Source of the DNA: Pseudomonas syringae pv. cilantro
GTDB taxonomy: Bacteria; Pseudomonadota; Gammaproteobacteria; Pseudomonadales; Pseudomonadaceae
Reading direction: 5' to 3'
NCBI RefSeq assembly: GCF_001293775.1
Contig: NZ_LGLN01000077.1
Location: 66,807-130,806, forward strand
Length of the DNA stretch: 64,000 nucleotides
The notes under the pieces are model-generated. The model made no database searches and was not told the DNA's origin. It worked only from the letters and a program-made list of their open reading frames with translations. The position numbers and the translations under genes were made by a program. Below are positions 48,787-57,239 of this stretch, one piece after another (position 1 is the stretch's first letter; the number at the start of each line of letters is the position of its first letter).

Positions 48787-49797
48787 ATGAGTAACACCAC
48801 TATCTACGTGCAGGCCGGCGGCGGCTACGATCAGGTCAGCGTTGGCGACAGCGAAGTGCTGGCACCCAAAGCCGGTGAAATCACCGTGCGTCTGCACGCC
48901 AACTCGCTCAACTATCATGACTTCGCCGTCGTCACCGGCATGTGGGCGCCGACTGAAAAGCGTATTCCCATGGCCGATGGTGCGGGTGTGGTCACAGCGG
49001 TAGGCGAGGGCGTCAGCGAGTTCAAGGTTGGCGATTCGGTCGTCAGCACGTTCTTCCCGGAGTGGATCAGCGGCGAGCCGCTGGTTGAAGGGTTTGTCAC
49101 AGTGCCGGGCGACGGCGTCGACGGCTACGCTCGCGAGCAGGTCACAGCCCGTGCCACCTCATTCACTCGCGCGCCGTTGGGCTACAGCCATGCTGAAGCG
49201 TCCACGCTGACCACTGCCGGGCTCACCGCCTGGCGTGCGCTGATGGTCGATGATTCGCTGAAAGCCGGTGATACCGTACTGGTGCAAGGCACTGGCGGCG
49301 TGTCGATCTTCGCCTTGCAGTTCGCCAAAATGGTTGGTGCAACGGTGATCGCGACGTCTTCCAGCGATGAAAAACTGGAGCGTTTGCAGGCCATGGGCGC
49401 CGACCACCTGATCAACTACCGCAAGGACAGCAACTGGGGCGAGACGGCCCGCAAGCTGACCGGTGGGCGCGGTGTAGACCACATTATCGACGTCGGCGGG
49501 CCATCGACTCTGCAGCACTCGATGAACGCTGCGCGAGTGGGCGGCCACATTTCGGTCATCGGCATTCTGAGCGGTGTTGCCGGTCAGCTGGAATTCGTTC
49601 CGGCGTTGGTCAAACAACTGCGCATGCAGGGCGTGCTGGTCGGCAGCCGCAGCCAGCAACAGGACATGATCCGCGCCATCGATGCCAATGGCATGCGTCC
49701 GGTCATGGACCGTTCGTTCCCGCTGACCGAGATCGTCGAAGCGTTCAAGTATCAGGAGACCAACCAGCATTTCGGCAAGATCTGCCTGGACATCTGA
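48787..49797 (+). CDS. NAD(P)-dependent alcohol dehydrogenase (MDR family)
   Basis: A 336-residue medium-chain reductase with the nucleotide-binding motif VLVQGTGGVSIFALQFAKMVGA near residue 165. The N-terminal catalytic half has HANSLNYHDF and PMADGAGVVTAVGEGV but lacks the usual zinc-binding cysteines, so it belongs with the quinone-oxidoreductase or ZADH-like zinc-independent group. The ATG at 48787 is used. It follows the ArsR-type gene and shares its operator, so it is probably induced by a reactive compound sensed by that regulator. Confidence 0.85.
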   Translation: MSNTTIYVQAGGGYDQVSVGDSEVLAPKAGEITVRLHANSLNYHDFAVVTGMWAPTEKRIPMADGAGVVTAVGEGVSEFKVGDSVVSTFFPEWISGEPLVEGFVTVPGDGVDGYAREQVTARATSFTRAPLGYSHAEASTLTTAGLTAWRALMVDDSLKAGDTVLVQGTGGVSIFALQFAKMVGATVIATSSSDEKLERLQAMGADHLINYRKDSNWGETARKLTGGRGVDHIIDVGGPSTLQHSMNAARVGGHISVIGILSGVAGQLEFVPALVKQLRMQGVLVGSRSQQQDMIRAIDANGMRPVMDRSFPLTEIVEAFKYQETNQHFGKICLDI

Positions 49798-49834
49798 TCC
49801 TCCGCTCTGCGCAGACTTTGATGCGCAGGCCCTT

Positions 49835-49874
49835 ACCGCCGGGAGGTCGAGAGGCACGTCGACCTCCCGGCGGT
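49835..49874 (+). terminator. Strong 16-bp stem-loop after the dehydrogenase
   Basis: ACCGCCGGGAGGTCGA and TCGACCTCCCGGCGGT pair perfectly around an 8-nt loop, 38 bp after the stop. A short T run (GACGTTTTGC) follows, so it likely terminates. Confidence 0.8.
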
Positions 49875-50043
49875 GACGTTTTGCATCAATTCCTCCGGCG
49901 ACCCATTCGCATTTTTTTGCATCAAACTCCGCCTGCCTGTGGTCATATCTTCTGTGACATCACGGACGTTGCGCGGCATGTTCAGGCACGCTGCTCAAGG
50001 CGACGTCCAATCTGATTACCAGACCAGGGACGCATTGAAACCT

Positions 50044-50568
50044 ATGAAAACTCATCTATGGCTGGGCCTGCTTGGCGCTTTTTCCCTCAGTGCTCAAGCG
50101 GCATCGCTGGACGTTCCGATCAACATGGTCAGTGCCGACGGCGCGCCCAAACCCATCGGCAGCGTGACGGTCAGCGAAACCGACTACGGTTTGCTGTTCA
50201 CCCCGAAACTTACCGGTCTGCCTGCGGGCATCCACGGTTTTCACGTGCATGAAAACGCTAGCTGCGAGGCGGGCACCAAAGACGGCGCCAAGGTAGCAGC
50301 GCTGGCAGCAGGCGGGCACTTTGACCCGGCCAAGACCGGCAAGCACCTAGGCCCTTATGCTGACGGTCATCTCGGTGACCTGCCTGCGCTGTACGTGACA
50401 GCCGACGGCAAAGCGGATTACCCGGTACTGGCGCCGCGCTTGAAGAAATTGTCTGAAATCAAAGGTCACGCGTTGATGGTCCACGCAGGCGGCGACAACC
50501 ATGCCGATATGCCCAAACCATTGGGCGGTGGCGGAGATCGGGCTGCTTGTGGTGTGATCGAGGGGTGA
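50044..50568 (+). CDS. sodC: Periplasmic Cu,Zn superoxide dismutase
   Basis: A 174-residue enzyme dismuting superoxide in the periplasm. The signal peptide ends SAQA-A near residue 20. Copper and zinc ligands are in [34 protein letters not shown] and [13 protein letters not shown], and the disulfide partner is C in RAACGVIEG. The Met at 50044 gives the signal peptide; the frame is open further upstream without meaning. It may defend against host oxidative burst. Confidence 0.95.
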   Translation: MKTHLWLGLLGAFSLSAQAASLDVPINMVSADGAPKPIGSVTVSETDYGLLFTPKLTGLPAGIHGFHVHENASCEAGTKDGAKVAALAAGGHFDPAKTGKHLGPYADGHLGDLPALYVTADGKADYPVLAPRLKKLSEIKGHALMVHAGGDNHADMPKPLGGGGDRAACGVIEG

Positions 50569-50730
50569 TTGTGTGCCTTGTGCCTGTGCCTGATGGGGCG
50601 CAGGCACGCCATGAACAGTTCTCTGCTCAAGGCCAGGCTGAACCGCAAACAGTGCAGCGCGAAAGGTCTGTCATGCGCAACGTTCAGCGCAGTCCGTGCG
50701 CTGAATGATGTGCGTTAAAACCCGCGTGGC

Positions 50731-51456
50731 TCAGACGTCGAAGAAATCGACCTTGCCATTTTCCAGGCTGTAGTAAGCGCCAACTACCTTGACCTTGCCA
50801 TCCTTGATCGGATTCATCAGGGTCGGCTCGGACGCCGTGCGCAAGCGTGCAACGGTGCGCTGAACGTTGGCCTTGACCGAGTCTTCCAGCAGGCTTGCAC
50901 CTTTTCTGGCCTTGGCAGTCAACACCGCAGGCAGGATAGGTTCGATCATCTGGCCTATCGCGCCCGGATAAACCGTGCTGTCTTCGACCACCGATACGGC
51001 AGCGGCCACTGCGCCGCACTTCTCGTGACCCATCACCACCACCAGCGGCACACCCAACTGGCTGACACCGTATTCAATCGAGCCCAGTGCTGCGGTATCC
51101 ACAGTGTTGCCCGCGTTGCGCACGATGAACAGTTCACCCAGGCCACGGCCAAACAACAGTTCCGGCGGTACGCGTGAGTCCGAGCAGGAGATCAGAATGC
51201 AGAACGGCGTCTGACCTTTGGCAATCTCCAGACGCCGGTCACGGTCACTCTCGACCTTGATGACCTTGATGACCTTGTCCGTCATGAACGCGTCGTTACC
51301 ATCACGCAGCGCTTTTAGCGCCTGGTCGGCGGTCATGACGGTGCGCGGAGAGGTCGGCGCAGCCTGGGCCATGGACGGGAATTCCATCAGCGCTGCGGCC
51401 ACGGGAAGACAACACGCACACTGAAGAACTTTGCGGCGGGACAGGGACGAATTCAT
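50731..51456 (-). CDS. Exported beta-carbonic anhydrase
   Basis: A 241-residue enzyme interconverting CO2 and bicarbonate. The zinc ligands are C91 and D93 (ISCSDSR), H144 and C147 (GHEKCGA). The N-terminus SRRKVLQCACCLPVAAAL fits a twin-arginine signal, and MAQA-A is the likely cleavage site, so the folded metalloenzyme would be exported to the periplasm, unlike the usual cytoplasmic Can. A tandem V-I-K-V-I-K-V occurs at residues 62-68. Convergent with sodC. Confidence 0.9.
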   Translation of the reverse strand: MNSSLSRRKVLQCACCLPVAAALMEFPSMAQAAPTSPRTVMTADQALKALRDGNDAFMTDKVIKVIKVESDRDRRLEIAKGQTPFCILISCSDSRVPPELLFGRGLGELFIVRNAGNTVDTAALGSIEYGVSQLGVPLVVVMGHEKCGAVAAAVSVVEDSTVYPGAIGQMIEPILPAVLTAKARKGASLLEDSVKANVQRTVARLRTASEPTLMNPIKDGKVKVVGAYYSLENGKVDFFDV

Positions 51457-51644
51457 AAGAAGCCTCGGGCTTGTTAACTGTCAAAGAGCGATTGGTGGAT
51501 CCCGCCCAGGTTGCGCGGGACGCGGGACCTGTCCACTTCATACAGCCACTGGAATTTCATTTCCAATTGTATTTATTTCGATACGTGTCGCTGATGCCGA
51601 AACGACCAGCCCGCTCGACGTGCCTGACCACGCACACTGCACCG

Positions 51645-51854
51645 TCAGGCAGGTTTGAGCGTGTCTTCGTGATGCAAAGCCGAGTGGCCGGTCTTGTCGC
51701 TTTTCACCTCAAACTGCGGCGCATCTTTCGAGGCTGGCCGGTGCTTACCCATGAATTCCACATCCTTGACGTGCACTTTAGTGATCCTGCCCTGTATTTC
51801 ACCCGCTTCTGAATTCCAGCGCACAGCGTCGCCAACCTTGAATGAAGTGCTCAT
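51645..51854 (-). CDS. DUF2945/HVA1 TUDOR-like small protein
   Basis: A 69-residue protein starting at 51854 after AGAGGAAA. The sequence FKVGDAVRWNSEAGEIQGRITKV...FMGKHRPASKDAPQFEVKSDKTGHSALHHEDTL is the hypervirulence-associated-protein TUDOR domain (DUF2945), found in many bacteria with unknown function. Longer upstream open frame (to 52022) is not expected to be coding. 188 bp separate it from the carbonic anhydrase gene. Confidence 0.85.
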   Translation of the reverse strand: MSTSFKVGDAVRWNSEAGEIQGRITKVHVKDVEFMGKHRPASKDAPQFEVKSDKTGHSALHHEDTLKPA

Positions 51855-52121
51855 GGGCTTTCCTCTCACGGTAATTTTTCTGGCGTTTTGCCAGTCACTA
51901 GTGGGAGTCGGCGGCGGCGGGGGAATTCCGTTGGTGTGGATAGATGACTGCGCTACTTCTCGGCGCAACAGGGTCAGTTGAATGCGTAAACAAGAGGAAA
52001 CACACCGCCCGCCATATTTCAACCTGGGGTTCCCGCATCATTGTGTCGTGGTGTAACGTTGAAAGCTTTCTGATCGAGCGATCAGGATTTTCAGAACTTT
52101 CGCCACGGAATGCCCACGACA

Positions 52122-53861
52122 ATGAACTTTGCCCTTAAAAAACTGGCTGCTGCGACGCTGATGCTGGCCAGTCTTTCAACGTTTGCCAGCGCTGCACACG
52201 CCAACATCACCGAGCAACAGAGCGCGGCCATTCTGAAGACGTCCAGTGATGCATCGCTGACTGATTTCAGGCAGTTTCTGTCAGGCCTGAGTAAAAGCGA
52301 TGTCGCCAGGAGCGCCAATCTGGAACCGGCCATCAGTGCCTTTCTCGCTAACGGTAAACTGTCCGAAACGCAGCAGAACGATGTCTATCGTTTGCTCGGT
52401 ATTTACACGCGTTTGAAATACGGCAGTGCGGCCACCGAAACCCTGCGCGAGCTGGTGGCGATTCCCACCGTTCGGGTCGACGGCGTTGCGCAGCATGAAA
52501 ACCCGGCATTCATCAAGATAGCCGACACGATCAAGCGCCTTGCCGAAAGCTTCAACCTGAAGTTTCGCAACGTCGATAACCGTGTCTACGAAATCTCGCT
52601 CGATGGCGCCGGTGATGAGGTCGTAGGCATTCATGTTCATGCTGATGTAGTGCCGGTCACGCCGGAAAACTGGGTGCTGCCGGACGGTACGAAGCTGGAC
52701 CCGTTCAACGTCACGCTGATCGGTGATCGCATGTACGGGCGCGGTACCGAGGATGACAAGAATGGCATCGTGGTGTCGTTGTATGCCATGAAAGTGATCA
52801 AGGAAGAGAAGCTGCCGCTGGCCAGAAACTTCAAGTTGTTGATCGACACGACTGAAGAAACAACTGGCGATGCCATCCCTTATTACTTCGAACGCAATCC
52901 GACGCCTAATTACAACCTGGCGCTGGATGGCAGCTATCCGGTGGTCATTGCCGAAAAAGGCTACGGCACGGTCATGGCCGGGTTTACCCGCAGAACGGCG
53001 CAAGGCGAGGGCGCGGAAGTGACCTCGGTGACCGGCGGCATGGCCACTAACCAGATTCCGTCGAAGTCGGTCGCCACATGGGTGACGGACAAGCCCGCGG
53101 AGCTTGCAGCCAGCCTGCAACAGGCGGGCGCTGATTACATCAAGCGCAACGGCGGCAACTTCGAGGTGGCCGCGAAGGTCGAGGGCAAAGACGTCAAGCT
53201 GACGATTACCGGTGTATCCGCGCACTCCTCCGACCCCGAGTCCGGCGTTAATCCGGTTGCACGGATGCTGGATTTCATCAACAGCCTGGAAGGCAACGTT
53301 GCGCTCAAGCACAACCACATCACGGACGCTGCGCGATATGCGGCTGACAATTGGGGGCTGGATTATCTGGGAAACAAGCTGGGCATCGGTTTCTCCGATG
53401 AGTTCATGGGCCCGCTGACCGCTTCTCTGACCTATGTTGCGATGGATGAAAAGGTTTTCAAACTGGCCGTCAACCTGCGTGTGCCCAAGGGCAAGTCTGC
53501 GGACGTGCTCAAGGCAGAAATCGCCGACAAGCTTGCCGCCTGGAGCAAGAAAACCGATATCAAGCCTGCGTTCGATTATTCGATTGCCAAGCCGATGTAT
53601 CGCAACCCGGAGGGTGAATGGGTCAAGACACTGCTGGCCGTCGCCAGCGAGAATCTGGGGATGGAACATAAGTTCGGTACGTCTGCCGGTGCGACATCGG
53701 TCCATGATTTGCCAAACGGTGTGCAATTCGGCCTGGCCAGGCCCGACGTCAAGTACACCGGCCACACGGACAGCGAGTTCAAGACCACCGGGCAATTCCT
53801 GCTGGACCTGCAAATAGTGACCGAAATGATGAGCCGTCTCGGTCAGTTGCCGAAGCTGTAA
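52122..53861 (+). CDS. Exported M20-family dipeptidase
   Basis: A 579-residue metallopeptidase with a signal peptide (MNFALKKLAAATLMLASL...ASAAHA, residues 1-25). Metal ligands lie in HVHADVVPV, GRGTEDDKNG and the general-base TTEETTGDA; the dimerisation domain contains ITGVSAHSSDPESGVNP, and the last ligand is near YTGHTDSE. It resembles PepV/Xaa-His dipeptidases, which are usually cytoplasmic; here it would work in the periplasm. A 90-residue extra N-terminal helical region precedes the catalytic domain. Confidence 0.88.
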   Translation: MNFALKKLAAATLMLASLSTFASAAHANITEQQSAAILKTSSDASLTDFRQFLSGLSKSDVARSANLEPAISAFLANGKLSETQQNDVYRLLGIYTRLKYGSAATETLRELVAIPTVRVDGVAQHENPAFIKIADTIKRLAESFNLKFRNVDNRVYEISLDGAGDEVVGIHVHADVVPVTPENWVLPDGTKLDPFNVTLIGDRMYGRGTEDDKNGIVVSLYAMKVIKEEKLPLARNFKLLIDTTEETTGDAIPYYFERNPTPNYNLALDGSYPVVIAEKGYGTVMAGFTRRTAQGEGAEVTSVTGGMATNQIPSKSVATWVTDKPAELAASLQQAGADYIKRNGGNFEVAAKVEGKDVKLTITGVSAHSSDPESGVNPVARMLDFINSLEGNVALKHNHITDAARYAADNWGLDYLGNKLGIGFSDEFMGPLTASLTYVAMDEKVFKLAVNLRVPKGKSADVLKAEIADKLAAWSKKTDIKPAFDYSIAKPMYRNPEGEWVKTLLAVASENLGMEHKFGTSAGATSVHDLPNGVQFGLARPDVKYTGHTDSEFKTTGQFLLDLQIVTEMMSRLGQLPKL

Positions 53862-53968
53862 TGCGATGCCAGGGCCTTGTCTCGCGGCGGGCCCTTTTCT
53901 CTGAAACATTCGAACCACGAAGAAACCGACGCTTTACTACTCGGTTTCGTATGCATAAGGATTTACCT

Positions 53969-54538
53969 GTGAAAACGCTCTTCACCCTCGCGCTGGCCAG
54001 TCTTGTCGCCTGCACGGCAAGCAGCGCCATTGCCGCAGTCACCGCCGTGCCAGGCAATTCATCGGACAGCACCACCAGCAATGGCAAGCTTCAGCCGCCT
54101 GTCAAATACGCCACCGTATGGGCGGACGAAAAGGGCGCGACTCATGTCGATCATTGCCGGATCGAGGGGCTTGAATTCAAAAGCTATGCGCCGCCGGCCG
54201 AGCCGCAATGGATTGGTGTATCGCCCGATGAGGTCGAGAGCATTGCCTACGCCGTTCTGCCGCCAGGTTACGTCGGCAGTTGGCATCACGCCCCCGGCCC
54301 GCAGTGGGTCATCACCCTGCAGGGTCAATGGTCGGTGGAAACGACCGATGGCACGGTGCTGGTTCAGGGGCCGGGCGAGATGCAGTTCAACGCCGACAGC
54401 ACCGCCAAAGCGCGTCCTGATGACGATCGGGTCGGGCATCTGAGCCGCACCGTGGGTGATCAGCCCAACGTGCAGTTGATCGTGAAACTCAAGCCTGAAG
54501 CTGCTGCCAAACGTACTCGTGGCGCTTGCGCGTATTGA
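53969..54538 (+). CDS. Exported cupin-domain protein
   Basis: A 189-residue protein using GTG 53969, which has AAGG 8 bp upstream; ATG 53951 is an alternative. The signal peptide is about 23 residues (SSAIA-A). The C-terminal half has the cupin fold (VLPPGYVGSWHHAPGPQWVITLQGQWSVE, VLVQGPGEM) with two histidines that could bind metal. Ligand and function unknown. It follows the dipeptidase by 107 bp and is 15 bp upstream of the SMP-30 lactonase, so the last two may be co-transcribed. Confidence 0.8.
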   Translation: MKTLFTLALASLVACTASSAIAAVTAVPGNSSDSTTSNGKLQPPVKYATVWADEKGATHVDHCRIEGLEFKSYAPPAEPQWIGVSPDEVESIAYAVLPPGYVGSWHHAPGPQWVITLQGQWSVETTDGTVLVQGPGEMQFNADSTAKARPDDDRVGHLSRTVGDQPNVQLIVKLKPEAAAKRTRGACAY

Positions 54539-54553
54539 TATCAGGACATCTGT

Positions 54554-55570
54554 ATGAATCGAGTCTTTGGTCGACCAGGCAAAAAAACGTTCGCCCTGCT
54601 GCTGAGTAGCGTCTTTCTCATGGCCAACGCAGCGCTGGCGTCAGACCCGGCGTCGCCGATATCGGTGGTGGATAACCATGCCCGGTTTGCCAGGCTGATC
54701 GCACCCGGTGCGAAAGCGCAGGTACTGACCGCCGATGCACAGTGGGCGGAAGGCCCGCTCTGTCTCGCTGAAGGACGACTGATCTGGAGCGATGTAAAGG
54801 CCAACAAGGTCATGAGCTGGAAAGAGGGTGAGGGTGTTACCCCCTGGCTCGACCCTGCCCATTATCAGAATGGACGTGCACGGGATGCCGAAGGGCGCGT
54901 CATTGCCGCTTCCCATGGCGAACGGGCGATTGTGCGTCAGGAGGCAGACGGTCAGTGGCGCACGCTGGTCGACACGTATCAGGGCAAGCGCCTGAACAGT
55001 CCGAACGATGTTGTCGTCGATGACAGCGGCAACATCTGGTTCAGTGATCCGACCTTCGGCGTGCTGAACAAGGCGGAAAGTTACGGAGGCAAGCCAGAGC
55101 AGGGCGGTGAGTATCTTTATCGCTATGACCCGAAGCGTGACGAACTGACCAGGCTCGAGACGCCCGGGCTTCATTCTCCGAATGGCCTGGCCTTTTCGCC
55201 CGATCAGCGTCTGTTATACGTCGCCGATTCGCAACTGGCCCATGATTTCAAGAACCCCAAGCTGGCGCATCGCATCATGGTCTATCAGGTGAATAATGGC
55301 GTGTTGAGCAACGGGCGGACGTTTGTCGAGGTTTCGCCGGGCATCGCAGACGGCGTTAAGGTCGATGAGCAGGGTAATGTCTGGAGCAGCAGCAAAGAGG
55401 GCATTCAGGTGTTTTCTGCCAAGGGCGAGCTGTTGGGCAAACTGCTGATTGCTGCGAAAGACACCGGCAACCTCGCCTTCTGTTCGACAGGTTCGCAGTC
55501 GTGGGTGTACATCACGGCGGCGACCAAGGTGCTGAGGATACCCGCACTGGTCAAAGGCGCCCGGCCCTGA
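54554..55570 (+). CDS. Exported SMP-30/gluconolactonase-type lactonase
   Basis: A 338-residue beta-propeller with a signal peptide (residues 1-25, ANAALA-S). SMP-30 hallmarks are AEGPLCLAEGRLIWSD (metal glutamate), RLNSPNDVVVDDSGNIWFSDPTFG (Asn ligand) and LHSPNGLAFSPD (Asn and Asp ligands). It likely opens a sugar lactone such as gluconolactone in the periplasm. The GntP permease 1.7 kb downstream would import the product, though a diguanylate cyclase gene lies between them. Confidence 0.88.
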   Translation: MNRVFGRPGKKTFALLLSSVFLMANAALASDPASPISVVDNHARFARLIAPGAKAQVLTADAQWAEGPLCLAEGRLIWSDVKANKVMSWKEGEGVTPWLDPAHYQNGRARDAEGRVIAASHGERAIVRQEADGQWRTLVDTYQGKRLNSPNDVVVDDSGNIWFSDPTFGVLNKAESYGGKPEQGGEYLYRYDPKRDELTRLETPGLHSPNGLAFSPDQRLLYVADSQLAHDFKNPKLAHRIMVYQVNNGVLSNGRTFVEVSPGIADGVKVDEQGNVWSSSKEGIQVFSAKGELLGKLLIAAKDTGNLAFCSTGSQSWVYITAATKVLRIPALVKGARP

Positions 55571-55620
55571 TTACGGCATGCGGGAGGTTGGCGAGGCGCT
55601 ACGTCACGTCAGCCCGGTGA

Positions 55621-56943
55621 TCAGCTAGCGCGTTCCACCCGGTTGCGCCCCAGGCGCTTGGCTTGATAAAGCGCCTTGTCCGCGCGCTGAATGAGGCTGG
55701 CTGCGGTTTCCCCTGACTCAAGTTCCGCGACGCCCAGTGAGATGGTGATGCAGCCGGTTTCGGTCAGTTCCAGACTGGCAACGCCCTTGCGCAAACGTTC
55801 GGCCAGTTCGGCAGCCTGATTCAACGAGCTGTCGGCCACCAGCACCAGAAACTCTTCGCCTCCCCAGCGGGCTGCAACATCGAACATTCGGACCTGGTGT
55901 TTGAGGATGTCGGCGACGCTTTTCAACACGCTGTCGCCGGCGGGGTGTCCGTAACGGTCATTGACCTGCTTGAAATGGTCGATGTCGCAAATGATCAGGC
56001 TGAAGGGGCGTCCCGACACCCGTGTCGTGTTGATCAGGCGCTCCAGCGTATGTTCGGCCGCTCGGCGATTGTCCAGGCCGGTCAGCGGGTCGCTGTGGGC
56101 AAACTCCAGCAGTTGCTGTTCGCGTCCCATGCGGGTGGTGACGTCCGGGCTGATGCTCACGTAATGAGTGATTTTCCCTTCCAGATCACGGAGCGGGGAG
56201 ATGCTGTGTTCTGCGTAGAAAAGAGAGCCATCCTTGCGCTTGTTGATGAACGTGGTGCGAAACGGCTCGCCGCTCGCCAGCGTCTCGTTGAACTGCGCGT
56301 AAAAGGCCTCATCGTGTTTGCCCGAGCGCAGCATCCCCGGGTTCTGGCCGACAATCTCGGTCGCGCTGTACCCGGTAATGTTCTGGAAGGCTTCGTTGAC
56401 AAACACAGTGACGGAATTACGGTCGGTGATGATGATCGGATCGAGCGCCGCGTTCAGCGCCTGGGCCAGCAGGTACTGTTCGCGTTCGGCTCGAATGCGC
56501 GGGCTGATGTTCTGCTGGACGGAAACGAAATTGCACACGACGCCCGCTTCATCGCGTACCGGAGAAATCTTCCACTCGACGACATACGGACTTCCGTCTG
56601 CGCGGTAATTGATCGTCGATCCTTCGAAAAAAAGACGTTCGCTCAGGCAGCGGCGCATCCGCTCGATGATCTGCGGGTCGGTCTCCGGCCCCTGCAGAAT
56701 CCGTGGCGATACGCCGATCAGATCCTCTGCGGCATAACCGGTCATCGCGCAAAACGCCGGATTGACATAGACAATGAACGGCCCGCCCCCGGTCATTTCG
56801 GCATCGGTGATCAATACGGCATTGAATGACTGCTCGACAACTGCTTCAAGCAAGGCCAGACGCTGACTGGATGAGGTCATCTGATTTCCCGTCGAGTGAT
56901 CCTGTGATTGACCGCGGCTCTGATCAGACACTGTATGACGCAT
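55621..56943 (-). CDS. Diguanylate cyclase with two PAS domains
   Basis: A 440-residue cytoplasmic protein. PAS 1 is at about 30-140 (FNAVLITDAEMTGGGPFIVYVNPAFCAMTGY) and PAS 2 at about 150-265 (DPIIITDRNSVTVFVNEAFQNITGYSATEI); both have PAC tails. The first may bind a flavin like LOV domains do, but the reactive cysteine motif is not seen. The GGDEF domain has an intact GGEEF near 361-365 and the RMFD inhibitory site five residues before it. Start is ATG 56943, or ATG 56880 which has a better ribosome site (GGAAATCAG). Confidence 0.92.
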   Translation of the reverse strand: MRHTVSDQSRGQSQDHSTGNQMTSSSQRLALLEAVVEQSFNAVLITDAEMTGGGPFIVYVNPAFCAMTGYAAEDLIGVSPRILQGPETDPQIIERMRRCLSERLFFEGSTINYRADGSPYVVEWKISPVRDEAGVVCNFVSVQQNISPRIRAEREQYLLAQALNAALDPIIITDRNSVTVFVNEAFQNITGYSATEIVGQNPGMLRSGKHDEAFYAQFNETLASGEPFRTTFINKRKDGSLFYAEHSISPLRDLEGKITHYVSISPDVTTRMGREQQLLEFAHSDPLTGLDNRRAAEHTLERLINTTRVSGRPFSLIICDIDHFKQVNDRYGHPAGDSVLKSVADILKHQVRMFDVAARWGGEEFLVLVADSSLNQAAELAERLRKGVASLELTETGCITISLGVAELESGETAASLIQRADKALYQAKRLGRNRVERAS

Positions 56944-57163
56944 TGCCTTGAGAATAGCCGGGGCTGCCGTTTGGACCGCGTGCCCTGAACACTCGTTGCC
57001 TTCGCACTATACCCACATAGCCTGTGCGGTGCATCTGCACCGAACGGGCCGTGATTGCGGCCTGAACGGGCGTTTCAGTCTGAAAATCCAGGCGGCAAAA
57101 CCTGCGTTGAATCCATATTTTTTCGCGACGTCATGGCGCATTCCGGTATCGTCTGAAAATATT

Positions 57164-57178
57164 GAAACCAATTGTTTC
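57164..57178. promoter_or_regulatory. Candidate operator before gntP
   Basis: GAAAC-CAATT-GTTTC is a 15-bp dyad 62 bp upstream of the gntP start codon. Its outer sequence TGAAAC/GTTTC resembles LacI-family operators such as that of PtxS (TGAAACCGGTTTCA), with different spacing. It is a plausible repressor site for the gluconate permease. Confidence 0.4.
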
Positions 57179-57239
57179 CATTTCCAGACCGGTGCTCGCG
57201 ATGGGCACCCGCACTTAACCATACGACAGGGGACCTGAA

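Noticed and set aside
52281-53918. 545-codon frame antisense to the M20 dipeptidase
   Set aside because: Long only because stop codons are rare in GC-rich DNA; no start signal, no family.
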